Source of the DNA: Erodium maritimum
Lineage: Eukaryota; Streptophyta; Magnoliopsida; Geraniales; Geraniaceae
Reading direction: 5' to 3'
Length of the DNA stretch: 64,000 bases
Assembly: GCA_963921825.1 (NCBI GenBank)
Contig: OY997589.1
Span: 22,217,482 to 22,281,481 of the forward strand
The notes under the pieces were generated by a model, which was given only the letters and a program-made list of their open reading frames with translations, was not told the DNA's origin and searched no databases. The position numbers were made by a program, and so were the translations under genes. Shown in pieces: positions 35,843 through 47,235 of this stretch (positions within the stretch are counted from its first letter, which is position 1; every line of letters begins with the position of its first letter).

Positions 35843-37428
35843 CTACTCGTCCTCTCCCTCCCTGACCCTGCTCGGCCTCTCCCTCCCCGACCCTGCTCGG
35901 CCTCGCCCTCCCCAACCCTTCTTGTTTTCTTCTTCCTTAAGACTAATATTGAAGTGGGTTTTCAATTTTTGGACTGAATGATTTTAGGATGAATGAAAAG
36001 TTCAACAAATATTTTTGGGGATTTGGGAATGTTGAACATGTTCACATTCCTAGCACAAATTTTTGATCCCGAAATAAGTTGAGTTATGTCATTTATCTCT
36101 TAGAAGACATCTATTCGCCTGAAATTTTTGCTTCTTTTTCCCAATGTGTCAACATATCTCTCAATGATATGTTTGAACATTACAAGGTAATTTATGGTGT
36201 TGATGAGTCACAAACACAACTGAGTTGTTCCTTGAGTGTTGTTGACAAACCATACAAACATCATAGTTTGAAATGTTTAAAAGGCTTTGTACTTCAAATG
36301 TTGGATCTCTTCGAACTGAATAGGAAACTTATCTTACTGAGAAACGAGTTGATGATACTGAGGGTTTTAGTGTACTTTTTTGGTGGGTTGTGAATGCACC
36401 TCGATTCCTTATTGTATCTAGGATGACTAGATATATACTATCCATTCCTATGACTTCGGTTTCTACTGAAAGTGCATTTACTTTCGACAATAGAATACTT
36501 GATTCATTTAGATCATCCTTGAGTACAAGAGTTGTTTAAGCTCTTCTTTTATACCAGATTGGTTTAAGGGAGTTGGTTTTATTGACTATGATTCTCTAGA
36601 AAGTATGGCATGAGGATTTGCTTCAAGACGAAGAAGAGGATAACTTACTATTATTTTGCTATTTATTTTTTATTCTTTCATTTGTTGTTTTATGATTAAT
36701 GTGTTATTTGAACTTTCTGTCATTGAGAACCTTGCTACCACAATTAGTGCGGCTATTATAATGTGATGGAACTAGCAAAAGATGGAAAAACTTAAGTGAA
36801 GGCTTAATTTTGCTTGTTTTATGTATTTTTACTTGGCTGTTTTTTTCCTTCATTAATCTACTTTTTGTTATGTATTGATACACATTTCCTTTTACAGATA
36901 TTGTTTTAAGGGAGAAAATGAAAGCTTCCGATTGGAAGCAAATAAAAGCTTCTAACAACTTGAAGCAAATGAAAATTTCAAGACTTTTGTAAAAGTTCAA
37001 GTGAAAAGTTCAACACTTTTTTTGTATAACTTAATGTGATTCTGGAATTTTTTGTGTAATGAAGCAAATGAAAACTTCAATGGATATAATATATGTTGCT
37101 GTATGTTGATTTTGAATGTTTTGTATGTTGATTATTTATCTGATTTCGAATGGTTTATTTATATAAGTGTAAGTTTTTGAATGATTTAAATATACAGGTT
37201 TTATTACATGTTGTGTGTTTTATTGGATTTGGACCTTAATTTGGACCCTAACAGTAAAGCTCGTGATTTTGTTATTAAGCCGGTTATTTAATGGAAACCG
37301 TTTAAAATGTAGTCCGACCGGTTTTAGGAGATGTGGCCAGTTTTTGGTGCCGACGTCGGTAGGGCATTGTGCCTCACCGGCACTACCAGTGGTGGTCGGT
37401 TCTGGTTAACCGGTCTTGCCCAACCCTA
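35843..37428 (+). mobile_element. Tandem copy 3 of the hAT-derived segment, with hAT right end
   Basis: The minisatellite is followed by transposase C-terminal sequence (36079-36575), AT-rich DNA, and a CCGGTT-rich subterminal block ending CCCAACCCTA near 37428, which mirrors the TAGGG-starting hAT termini at 26808 and 43612. No matching left terminus was found in the window, so the full source element cannot be bounded. Confidence 0.6.
36079..36575 (+). pseudogene. hAT transposase C-terminal (dimerisation) region, broken
   Basis: The first frame reads SYVIYLLEDIYSPEIFASFS and SLNDMFEHYKVIYGVDES. After a frame change near 36380 the hATC dimerisation motif follows: WWVVNAPRFLIVSRMTRYIL, SVSTESAFTFDNRILDSFRS and a stop in place of glutamate in RVV(E)ALLLYQIGLR. 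Family landmarks are the W-W pair, the SESAFS-like block and the RSSL block. The catalytic domain and BED zinc finger are absent. It cannot act as a transposase. Confidence 0.8.
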
Positions 37429-38437
37429 ACGGGAGGTATATACACCGAGTAAGGACTAAACATGTCCTGGGTGAAACTTGAGATTCGTGGTTATCTTGCA
37501 ATGACATCGTATTGGACCTTCAAGAACTTCATATCCGCTTCCTTCCTGCCAAGCAATTCGAAAGCTCTCTAGAGACCGAAGTTGATAACTGCATGAGTCT
37601 ACATTGGAGTGACATCATCTTCTTCTACAGCTCCATGATGATCTCATCCATGTCACTAACTCTCATGTCAACTACTATTCACGAATAACCCTTACTTTTA
37701 CAACTTGACTCTTAATGTCATTCGTTATAGACAATGCTAAAATAAACAGTTGCCTCAGATACAAATATTGGTGTCTAACTTGGCTTAGCTATACAAGCTA
37801 ATATTTAAATTGCAACCATCGCCTGGTTACCATGGTTGGGGTTTTTTTTGGATGAAGATTTATTTAATACAGCTTGTTTTCAGACCGTTATAAAAGATAA
37901 GGAAACAAAAAGATGCATCTTGAGATCATGCTCAAGGAAGTTGTGTACAAGTTCCAACTGCAGCCAAGGGAAGCTCTGAGCATAGAACCAGCAGGAGTCA
38001 CATATAGTGGATTGTGGATTTGTGCCTGACTTTCGGATTCAATGCTCGTCCATAGGATAGACCACTTGTGCTTTCACCTGGCTTTCAATTCTGTCTTCAA
38101 TATATATATATATAGCCCTCTTGTTGCTTATAAGCTTATCAGTGATCACCTCATCTAACTTGATCCCTGAATATATACATGTTCCAATAGAAACCCAAAC
38201 TGCATATACATTACTCTCACCGGAACAAAAATAATAAAATTATGGCTGATATGCGCGGTAATCTAGAGCAACATGGCAACTTTTTATGTTTAGTATTGAA
38301 GTCTACTGATAGCAAGTTTTAAATCTCGTCTTTTGGTAAAACCTGGTGGGCACTACATATAACAGCTTGTAGCCCTCATCCACACAATCTGGTACTTCTA
38401 CATAACAAAATACATCCGAACTCCACGCCCTCTTCCA
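37429..38437. other. Intergenic region downstream of the tyrosyl-tRNA synthetase gene
   Basis: No confident feature. Part will be the 3' UTR of the minus-strand gene. A stretch at about 37470-37690 looks less AT-rich and could be an old exon-like fragment, but I cannot identify it. A short (TA)n tract lies at 38100-38114. Confidence 0.35.
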
Positions 38438-41400
38438 TCAAACTATCTGGTAACCCTGTAACTCTACATAACCAGATGGATCCAAGTGTTACAATTATTA
38501 TTTTTTAAAAAAAAGTGAAATTGTGTTGAAGCAGAGGAAGTATTCTGTAATGTACCTTTACCCGCTTCAGTAGATCCTTGGCTTTAGGATCATTTTTGAA
38601 ATGGTTCCGCACAGGCTGCAAATAATATACACAAGTGTAAATGAGCTCCACTTACTGAACTTTAGATAAACTTTCCTCAACTGAGTGTCCTATTCCCTAT
38701 CCGGATGTCCCAAAATGAGTTTACACATTATGCACAAAATATTGATAGCACCCTTAATATTTAGTTAGGGCACTTGGTTAGGCAGCACGGGAGGACATCA
38801 GCGTGTGGGAAAAGTCACACCAGAACTTACTCATCATTAAAAAAAATATAAGTCAAATATGACCCAATTCGGGATGGATGAAGTACTAAATAATGGGATT
38901 CAGTTTTGCTTCAAATATGGAAATCAAGGCCTGCTAGAATTAGAAACACCGTGTCCTTTTCTGTACAATCCAGAGAATTTTAGTTCCGGTTATATTCTCA
39001 GACAACTGGAATCCCATATGTTTTATATTAGTTGCAGACAAGTGTGTTATGACAGAAATGAGGCAAACATTCAATGTGCAAAACCAATGTTATGGGAAAG
39101 AGCAGAATGGTTAAGAAGCTGGCCTCTTATGTACATAATGGAACCTACCTGCAATATTAGGTTAATAGCTTTTGAGAGAGCAGGTTTCACATCACCCGGG
39201 TGCAAAGCCCCACTTGCAAAGTCAGTAGAAAGCTCTTCAAAACTTTTGTAGGTCCTGAACATAAACAAACCACAAAAGATTATTGGCACAATCACTCATC
39301 TGTGTCAATGTACGTTCACAAGCATAGAATAATATAAAGAAGCAGAACATGAAATAGACATTGATGATGAATAACCACAAATCTAATTAGCGGTGTTAAT
39401 GAACAACAAGAGTTGTAGCGAGTTAGAATTAAATGGAGACGATTACATTAACTGGTTGAGATGCTCGCCCTCAAATCACAGGTGGAATAGTACAAGATAA
39501 TTAAGGATGTAAATAAGAAAATTTGATCACTTACTTGTCTCCACCATGGTCGGCATTTCGCTCCACCTTGAACTCATTGAACCAAGGAAGGATGATGTAC
39601 TGGATGTACTCCAAACAAGGATTCCCTTCAACAATCTCCGGTGGACAGTACGCTTTCTTTATTTTCACATTCACATCTGCCTGTGACATAAGTTAACATA
39701 AACATGAAGATAATCCCGAAGGTTATATTTTATGTAAGAAATTCAAGCACAGTAACATTCTTAAGATTCATTCATGAAGTACAAGAATACCTCTTCATCC
39801 TCCATGTAGATGGCAGATGACGGGTCACTTTTTGACATTTTTTCTTGTCCTTGCTGTAGACCTGGAAGCATGTCTGCAAGAGAAATCAATAAGGACTTGC
39901 TCAAGAAATCCGAATAATGAGAAGCAGTACGGATGGAGATGCTATAATCAGCAGCATACGATGTGATAAAATAATAGGCTTGTTTTTCCTCTTTATCTGA
40001 TCACAGTACTCTCTAGCAAGAACATTTACTTTACGCTGATCCATTCCCAGCTGGCAAATATCAGCCTGTTGAGATGTTAAAAACAGTAGAAATTTACATA
40101 TCCAGATTAGAATATAATGTTAAGAACTATCAGAGAGAATAATGCCACTACATCAACAATATCTAAAGGTACAGATTCAAAATAGAACATCTAAGATTCA
40201 AAAACAACTAGTCTTTCAGGAACCAATTGAAATTGTATTTACATGTATATGATATCATGAACACTTTAAATATAGAGATGTTTACAGCCTTGAGATAGAT
40301 CTAGTTCATGGGTCAAAGGACCCAGATGATCAAATTGAGAAAGTACAAGGGATGGATTAAGAAATTCTAAGGCACATAAATCCTTCGTCGAGGATTAGTA
40401 TCACAAGGTGAAAAGGTAAGTTTGGTAAACTGGCTAAGCAACAAAAGTACGTCCATTGAACTGGCAGAAGGTGTACCTTGAGGAAAAAGACATCAGCACA
40501 CTGCATGCAAGGATAGAAAATTTGTGCTGCAGTCAGATCATCCTTCTCACTCCGACCCATGATTTGAGAACACCTAAGCATGACAAATATTCAAGTTTCC
40601 ATTTCACGGAAGTATGCTAAAGAAATTATAACTTCAGTTGATCAACCTTGTTATTCTTGAAAGCGTGTTTCTCCTAGCAATATCTAAAACCAGAGGCAAA
40701 TACTCCTCAGACCGAGAGTTTATTTCCTTTGATGACCAGATGAACTCTACTTTGTCGTCAATGTGAAGCATTCCTACAGCTTTCCATATCTCAATCATGT
40801 AGAGCCCAATTGTTTCAATCTTCTTTAGATCCCCTCCCATTTTATTGTTCATCTGTGCAAACCAGTCAGCAATCCATATCCTCACTCTGCAACCAGCAGA
40901 AGTTAATTTGTTGACATTGATTGCTTTCATCACTCCCTGCGACACAATACAGATTCAAAATGCAACCAAACAAGTCATTCTTTGATATTGACCATGATGT
41001 AGCAAACACAAGCATTAAAAGCATGGCTTTTCACATTAGAGGGAAAGGTTTGTCATCATAAATCTATAAGACATAGCATTAAATCCAAACATCGTGCATT
41101 TTTTTAATGGGTAAATTACAAATACGCAGTGTACTAAAAATCCCGCCTAGAGACCGCCTAGGCGTATTTTGGAGCTCGCCGACCCGATTAAGTGTAATCG
41201 GGCGGATCAAGTCGAACCACCCGATTTCTAGAAATTAATCGGGTCAGGTGGGCGCCTAGTCGCGGGTCGGCGCCTGGTCAACGAATCCGATATTAAAAAA
41301 AATTTAAACTTTAACACTAACCGGGCATGTACCCAACAAAAATAATACTGTCTGAGCCAAAAAAGCCCAAATTGATTGAAAGCCCAACACATAGTTGCTT

Positions 41401-43369
41401 TAGGCTATCTTCAGAGAGCTTGGTCGCTTGCTTCTAATTTTATAAGGGAAAGTATACAAAATATTTGTATTTCTACCGATGTGGGACTTTGGTAGTGTGT
41501 TGTTTAACTTGTTTGCAATTGATTTCTTCATAAAAAAAATCCCTATGACCGTGAGTGGTGTTAAAGTATGGTCATTTCATTTATGAGACATGAATATAAT
41601 ATAATAAATATTTTATAAGTTTTCAAATATTTGTTATTATTTTTTATATAATAAAGTTTATAATTTTGTTTTTTATATTTAGTAATATATCTATTAAAAA
41701 TTAAGAAAATATGTAAAAATATAAATCCGATTAATCCCCAATTAGTCTCCGTCTAGTCCCCGATTAATCCCCGAAGGTCCTAGCCGCCCGACTAGCGCCT
41801 AGCGACTTTTAGAACCTTGCAAATACGTACCCCAAACTTGTAGCGTTTAACTAATACATACCGAAAAGTTTTTTTTAACTGATACATACTCACATGTTTA
41901 GTTATATGACAAATAGCCCAAGCCGTCAGCTAAAATGACGAAAATGCTCTCAGTGATTTTTTAAATATTTTTTGAAAATAAAACTGAAGTGATTTTTTTA
42001 AATAAAACTGAACTGATTTAATAAGTATATATATATATATATATATATAACAAAAGTGATTTTTTAAAAATAATTATTAAAGTGTAGTTGAGGGTATTTT
42101 CGTCATTTTAGCTGATGGCTTGGGGTATTAGTTATATAACTAAACATCTGAGTAGGTATCAGTTAAAAAAACTTTAGGGTATGCATCAGTTAAACGCTAC
42201 AAGTTTGGGGTAGGTATTTGTAATTTACCCCTTTTTTTAACTCATAGATCAGCGATGTGTTAATAAGTTACAGACATTTCTTGAACATCTAAAAAGAAAA
42301 AAGAGCTTGTGCTGCAACAATTTCATGTCCGTGAAGGGTAAAGAAAGACAAGAGCTTGAAGAGTTTAACTCAACAAAGCTTCGAGTTTAAAAACAACGGA
42401 AAAGTTAGGAACCCACTCCTTCAGAAAAACCCCATTTCCAATAACTTATAACATGTAAAAGGTTTCCATCTAAATACATTCATACACAAACTAAGCTGCA
42501 AACCCCAAATCATCAAAGAGTACCTTTTTCATACCTTTTTGAGCGAATGTTCAATTATAGATTCACAACCAGATTTCTGGCATGTCAGCGCATAAAAATG
42601 CAGATCTCATAGGCATTTTATGGTTCAAAACACCTAGCCAGTTATCATATATACTGATAATAGCTATCAAATTATCCACAATCTTATTCCTGATCAATTC
42701 CAGGTATCCTTGTCATATAGTTATCAACAGCAGTCGAGTATGGACACATAAACAATCAACTGAAAAAGAAGGTGTCTGCTATATCTATAATTTGATTGTA
42801 TGTCAAATTCAATATAGGACAACATCGTTCAAAATTAATCAATTAACCACTAATCAAACTATGAATATTTGATAGTCAACGTAGAATACTTCTGACTGGA
42901 AAAGCTGATGAATTGCATAACATAAAGAAGAAAAAAAAAGATCACCTGAGCTATGTGCATTCTGCCAGATGGTTCGAACCCATCATAGCAAATCGGCTCA
43001 GGCTTCTTGGTGAGCAGATTCAACAGCTCTTCCTCTTGAATACACTCTTCCCCAATACTCCTCACTATCCGGTACTTCTCCTCAACACTCATCGTCCTGC
43101 GCCAATACCACAAAACACCCCCAACGTCGAAATTAGGAGACACAGAAGTAAATAACAGAAATTTAAGAAGTACAGGCCTAACTAAGCTAATCATGATCCT
43201 ATAACTCAAAATTCCCAACCAGTTTTCCCCTGGTTTCTGGGCCACCAAACAGTAGAAGCAGAAATTTCGGAAGGTACACTTACTGGATGGCGGGAGTGGC
43301 CAAGGAGCTTGAGGAAGAGCCAATGGAGAGACATTGCAGGTCTGCGGATGGCGAGGACTGGTCCTCCAT
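38438..43369 (-). CDS. TyrRS: Cytosolic tyrosyl-tRNA synthetase (class I), ten exons
   Basis: Predicted exons (minus): 43369-43284, 43096-42946, 40936-40647, 40573-40477, 40065-39960, 39873-39791, 39680-39535, 39254-39149, 38615-38556, 38455-38438. All introns are GT..AG and phases agree, giving about 380 residues. The enzyme charges tRNA-Tyr with tyrosine. The class I signatures are the HIGH-equivalent HIAQ (about 76-79) after CYDGFEPSGRM, and KMSKS (about 255-259) after LPGLQQGQE. IWIADWFAQMNNKMGGDLKK and IMGRSEKDDLTAAQIFYPCM are strongly conserved in eukaryotic enzymes. Intron 2 (about 2.0 kb) holds nested MITEs. The ATG at 43369 gives a short plant-type leader before MSVEEKYRIV. The five-codon last exon (GYQIV) is the least certain part; relatives end in a short YRVTR-like tail. 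Confidence 0.92.
41109..42231. mobile_element. MULE-type MITE in intron 2 of the TyrRS gene
   Basis: GGGTAAATTACAAATACG at 41109 pairs with the inverse ending at 42230, and the interior inverted repeats extend past TGATACATACTC and ATAGCCCAAGCCGTCAGC. The flanks TTTTTTAA-like are similar but not a perfect 9-bp duplication. Without the nested hAT insertion (41127-41819) it is about 420 bp, matching the copy at 44541-44948. The middle has a (TA)n tract. Confidence 0.82.
41127..41819. mobile_element. hAT MITE nested in the intronic MITE (8-bp TSD CAAATACG)
   Basis: CAAATACG lies at 41119-41126 and 41820-41827. The left end CAGTGTACTAAAAATCCCGC is inverse to the right end (inverse reads CAAGGTTCTAAAAGTCGC). 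Subterminal CGCCTAGG-type blocks are typical of plant hAT MITEs. The empty site is the second copy of this MITE family at 44541. 693 bp, no coding capacity. Confidence 0.92.
42232..42945. other. Remainder of TyrRS intron 2 near exon 2
   Basis: Unique-looking AT-rich intron sequence with no feature that I can support. Confidence 0.5.
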
Positions 43370-43476
43370 GTTTCCAAGATCTCTCAGTAGCAGATTGTCT
43401 GCGCAATTGTGTTGAGGATCGAAAATGTGATTGTGAGTGACAAGTTAGGGTTTTGTTTGCTGTGTGTTGGGTTGAA

Positions 43477-43552
43477 GATGACGAATCAGATATCCACAAG
43501 GCCCATACAAGGCCTTTGAAGATGAAGAATCAGATATCCACAAGGCCCATAC
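43477..43552. repeat. 44-bp direct duplication upstream of the TyrRS gene
   Basis: AATCAGATATCCACAAGGCC occurs twice 44 bases apart (about 43482 and 43526) within 200 bases upstream of the ATG, so it may lie in the promoter or leader. Confidence 0.75.
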
Positions 43553-43611
43553 TCGTATCCGTCCATAAAAATTATAAAACTTGATTTTATTTTCCCAACA
43601 CACGTTGGAAT

Positions 43612-44256
43612 TAGGGGTGGGAGAAAAAACGAAACCGATAAAACCAACCACCACCGACCAGAAACCGCACCGGAGAATCCGAAACCGGGATCACCGGCAA
43701 CATTTTCAGTGGAGAGACGACCGAACCGAAAGGTTAACGGTTGGTTTCCGGTTCTTAAAACGCCAAATCATCGGTCAACCAACCAAACCGGTATTGTTCG
43801 TCATATCCAAGTGGCTCATAATAGTCACTGATCAGATATAGATGAATGGCTTATGAGCACTCTTTTGTCACACGGATTGCCAACATAGAAAACGATCCGA
43901 CCGTCCGTTGGAAAATCAACGACTCGCGTCTATTTGATCAGAAAAAGATCCACATCGTATAATCAAGAATACGATGACTTATATGTATTTTTTTTCTTTT
44001 GTTTCAGAGAATGTAGTAATATGTTTCGGCTTGAAATAGAAATTTGTATGGTTATTGGTATCCAAATTTGTACTTACGCGTAGCAAAGTGGTTGGTTGGT
44101 TAAAACCACTAACCAACCGGCCATTGAACTGATTGGTTTTACTGTGAAAAATTGGTTTTTAGGTTGGGGTTGGTATCAAGACATATCAAACTAGTAATAT
44201 CGAATTGGGTTCGTGAAAGGATCAATTGGGTGGATATCACTCAATGTCCACCCCTA
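43612..44256. mobile_element. hAT MITE (8-bp TSD GTTRGAAT)
   Basis: TAGGGGTGG at 43612 and CCACCCCTA ending 44256, flanked by GTTGGAAT (43604-43611) and GTTAGAAT (44257-44264), one mismatch. Subterminal blocks have AACCAACC/GGTTGGTT repeats. Related to 45092-45657. A nearby tandem duplicate (about 44340-44410) preserves the flank without the insert. Confidence 0.88.
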
Positions 44257-44540
44257 GTTAGAATATGAAAGGTTATTTTATTATAATATTATTTTTTTGA
44301 GTAATTATTATAATATTATTAGTTAACAAACAAAACTGTAAAACTTTATTTTTTTTTTCCCAACACACATAGAAATATGAAGGTTATTTTATTATAATAT
44401 TATTTATTAAATAGAAGTTAATCAATTATATAATAAAATAAAACAAACTTGCTTTTTCAATACAAGTTTTTCTTTTTTATTGTCTTTTTTCTTTTCTCCA
44501 ATTTCAAATATAACTGAATACCTTTATGTTGTTGTTTTTT

Positions 44541-44948
44541 GGGTAAATTACAAATATATACTCTAAATTTGTAGCGTTCAACTGATACTTACATTAAAGT
44601 TTTTTTTAACTGATACATACTCAGATGTTTAGTTATATAACAAATAGCTCAAGTCATCAGCTAAAATGACGAAAATGTCCTTAAATATTTTTTAAATTTT
44701 TTTAAAAAATAAAACTGAAGTGATTTTTTAAATAAAACTGAAGTGATTTGATAAGTAAATATATAATATAACAGAAGTGATTTTTAAATAATCATTGAAG
44801 TGTAGTTGAGGGTATTTTCGTCATTTTAGCTGACGACGCGGGCTATTTATTATATAACTGAACATCTGAGTATGTATCAGTTAAAAAAACTTTAGAATAG
44901 GTATTAGTTAAACGCTACAAGTTTGGGGTAGGTATTTATAATTTACCA
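44541..44948. mobile_element. MULE-type MITE, sister copy of the intronic one
   Basis: GGGTAAATTACAAATAT at 44541 pairs with the inverse ending TTTACCA at 44948. Flanks TTGTTTTTT (44532-44540) and TTGTTCTTT (44949-44957) look like a diverged 9-bp duplication. The interior inverted repeats include TGATACATACTCAGATG. 408 bp, no coding capacity. Confidence 0.85.
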
Positions 44949-45091
44949 TTGTTCTTTTTTTACCATTTTGGGTAATTGTGTATCTCATAACGGCACTTTT
45001 TATTGGAAATATGTATTAAAATTGTCTTGGAAACACAAAATTAAATTTAAAATTATTTATTTTAATTTAAAAAACTAATAACTGCTAAGAG

Positions 45092-45657
45092 GGTGGGCAA
45101 AAAAACTGAAACCGCTAAACCAACCAGCACCAACCAGAAACCGCACCGGAAAACCTGAAACCGGAAAGTTAACGGTTGGTTGTTGGTTCTTGACGATCGA
45201 ACCAGAAAGTTAACGGTTGGTTGTCGGTTCTTGAAACGCCAAACCATCGGTTAACCAACCAAACCGGTATTGTTCATCATATACATGTGGCTTCATAATA
45301 GTCATTGATCTGATATAGATGAATGGCCAGTGAGCATTCTTCTGTGTCACACGGATTGCTAACATAGAACACGATGACTTATATGTAATTTTTCTTTTGT
45401 TTTGAAGAAAGTAGTAATATGTTTTGGCTTGAAATGGAAATATGTGTATGGTTATTGGTATCTAAATTTGTACTAACATGTAGTAAAGTGGTTGGTTGGT
45501 TAAAACCAGTAACCAACCGGTCAGTAAACTGGTTGGTTTCACTGTAAAAAATTGGTTTTTGAGTTAGGACTAGTTCCAAGATATGTCAAACCGGTAATAT
45601 CGGGTAGGGTTCGTAAAAGGTTCTATTGGATGGTTAACCACCCAATGCCCACCCCTA
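45092..45657. mobile_element. hAT MITE (8-bp TSD GCTAAGAG), left tip lost
   Basis: GCTAAGAG lies at 45084-45091 and 45658-45665. The right end CCACCCCTA is complete, while the left begins GGTGGGC, lacking the first TAGG. The interior matches 43612-44256 (GTGGTTGGTTGGTTAAAACC block), so both are one family. Confidence 0.85.
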
Positions 45658-45827
45658 GCTAAGAGTTTTAGACCCTTTGTATCTTTTTAATAGGAATAAG
45701 ACTCGTTACATTTAATAATATTAGGCGGGGGTACCATACGTGCAATACGAGGTGCATGGTGTGAAAAATAACAATGACATTATTTTGGTATGGTTGCACT
45801 AGTAAGGATTATGGTTTTGCAGATGAG

Positions 45828-46372
45828 TAGGGTTGTCCTTGGGCCGGGGCCCGACCACATTGACGTGTTTTTAACCCAACCCGGAATGACCGGATTGCTC
45901 AAATTGAAACTCATCCCCGGCCCCAGACTCATTAGGCCATCTAGAACCTGCTCGTTCAAATTATGGGGCGGGCCACCAGTTTACACTGGCCCAGTCGGAA
46001 TAGATTTTAATCCTACGATTAAGAGTTTCAAATTAAAACATTCACCCGACTAAGACACAATTTTTCAATCTTTTTTCATTTAAGTATTGATCAAAGAGTG
46101 TTTGAAAACTCTGAATTTGGTCACTTCTTAACGATGAAAACATGCCATGCCCTAACGAAATTTCATCACATACTTAACACATCATACCCTACTGGTTGGG
46201 GCTGGGCCCTAGTGGGGATTGTTTTCTCAATCCATGCCCCGACCCAATTGTCACTAGGGCCTCTAATTGCAATCCACTACCGCCCCGTAACCTATTGGGG
46301 GCAACCTAACGAGGCCGGGGTGGGCTGGTTTGACCGGTTGGGCCGAGTTCCGAGTCTGTTTTGGACAACCCC
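45828..46372. mobile_element. Possible hAT-type MITE with GC-rich ends
   Basis: TAGGGTTGTCC at 45828 is inverse to GGACAACCCCA at 46362-46372, and both ends carry GGGCCGGG/CCGGTTGGGCC blocks. No clean 8-bp duplication was found, so the bounds are tentative. Confidence 0.5.
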
Positions 46373-46910
46373 AAACAGGATTACTGTGAGTATGAGGCAT
46401 AAATGAAATGATGTATAGGAACTATGAGTAATATTTAAAAGAATAGAAAAGACGATAAGGTAAAAGTTTAGGAACATTATATAACAAGTTTAAAGAAAGT
46501 ATCTTATTACGGGAACAAAACTCAAATTTGTTAAAGGAAAGAAAACCGATTGATTAGGGAAAATATGGTTGTAGGAAAACAATTTGATTTGAATAGAAAG
46601 AAAAAAAATTACGATCAATATGTGAAAATTTAATTAATCATAATATTATCTCTCAAAAGTAATCATAATGGCAAGTTTTTTTTATTGTAATAACAAAAAT
46701 GGTTCACTCTTATCTGCTCTGCAAGAATGAAAATTAACACTTTTCAAAACAAAGACTTCAATATGAGTACACTATGCATATCAATGGTAAGCACCATCTT
46801 CCACTCTTGTTGCATGTTAGTACCTTCTACAAATTCACACAAGCTCGTCAAAAAGTTAATTTCTCGGCTCCAAGCATATGTTCTAAGACAGTTCGCTATT
46901 AGAACACATA
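46373..46910. other. AT-rich spacer before the CACTA element
   Basis: No gene, RNA or terminal repeat recognised. Confidence 0.3.
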
Positions 46911-46934
46911 CACTACACCAGCTTTTTACTTATT

Positions 46935-47235
46935 CGACTGGGCATTTTCCATGCCGCCACAGAAGTTGGGTTCCTCTACGACGACATTGAATGGCCTCAC
47001 AGAAGCAATATACCCTACGACTACATTGAATGCGGACGTATAGGAATACATACCCTACGCCGCCATAGAGTGCGGTCGTAGAGGTATATATTCCTCTACG
47101 ACTGCATGTTGATGACGTCGTAGGGGAATATATACCTCTACGACCGCACTCTATCGCGTTGTAGGTTATGTATTTCTCTACGACCGCACTCTATGGTGTC
47201 GTAAAGTATGTATTCCTCTACGACCGCATTTGAAA
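46935..47235. repeat. Subterminal repeats of the CACTA element
   Basis: CCTCTACGACCGCACTCTAT-like units occur about ten times in both orientations (for example inverse GCGGTCGTAGAGG near 47071). Such arrays bind the CACTA subterminal-binding protein in known systems. Confidence 0.85.

Noticed and set aside
38859..39251. 130-codon plus-strand ORF
   Set aside because: Covers an intron and exon 8 of TyrRS on the opposite strand.
43200..43377. Start codon of TyrRS at 43377 (METWRTSP)
   Set aside because: That frame does not join exon 2; the ATG at 43369 splices in phase to MSVEEKYRIV.
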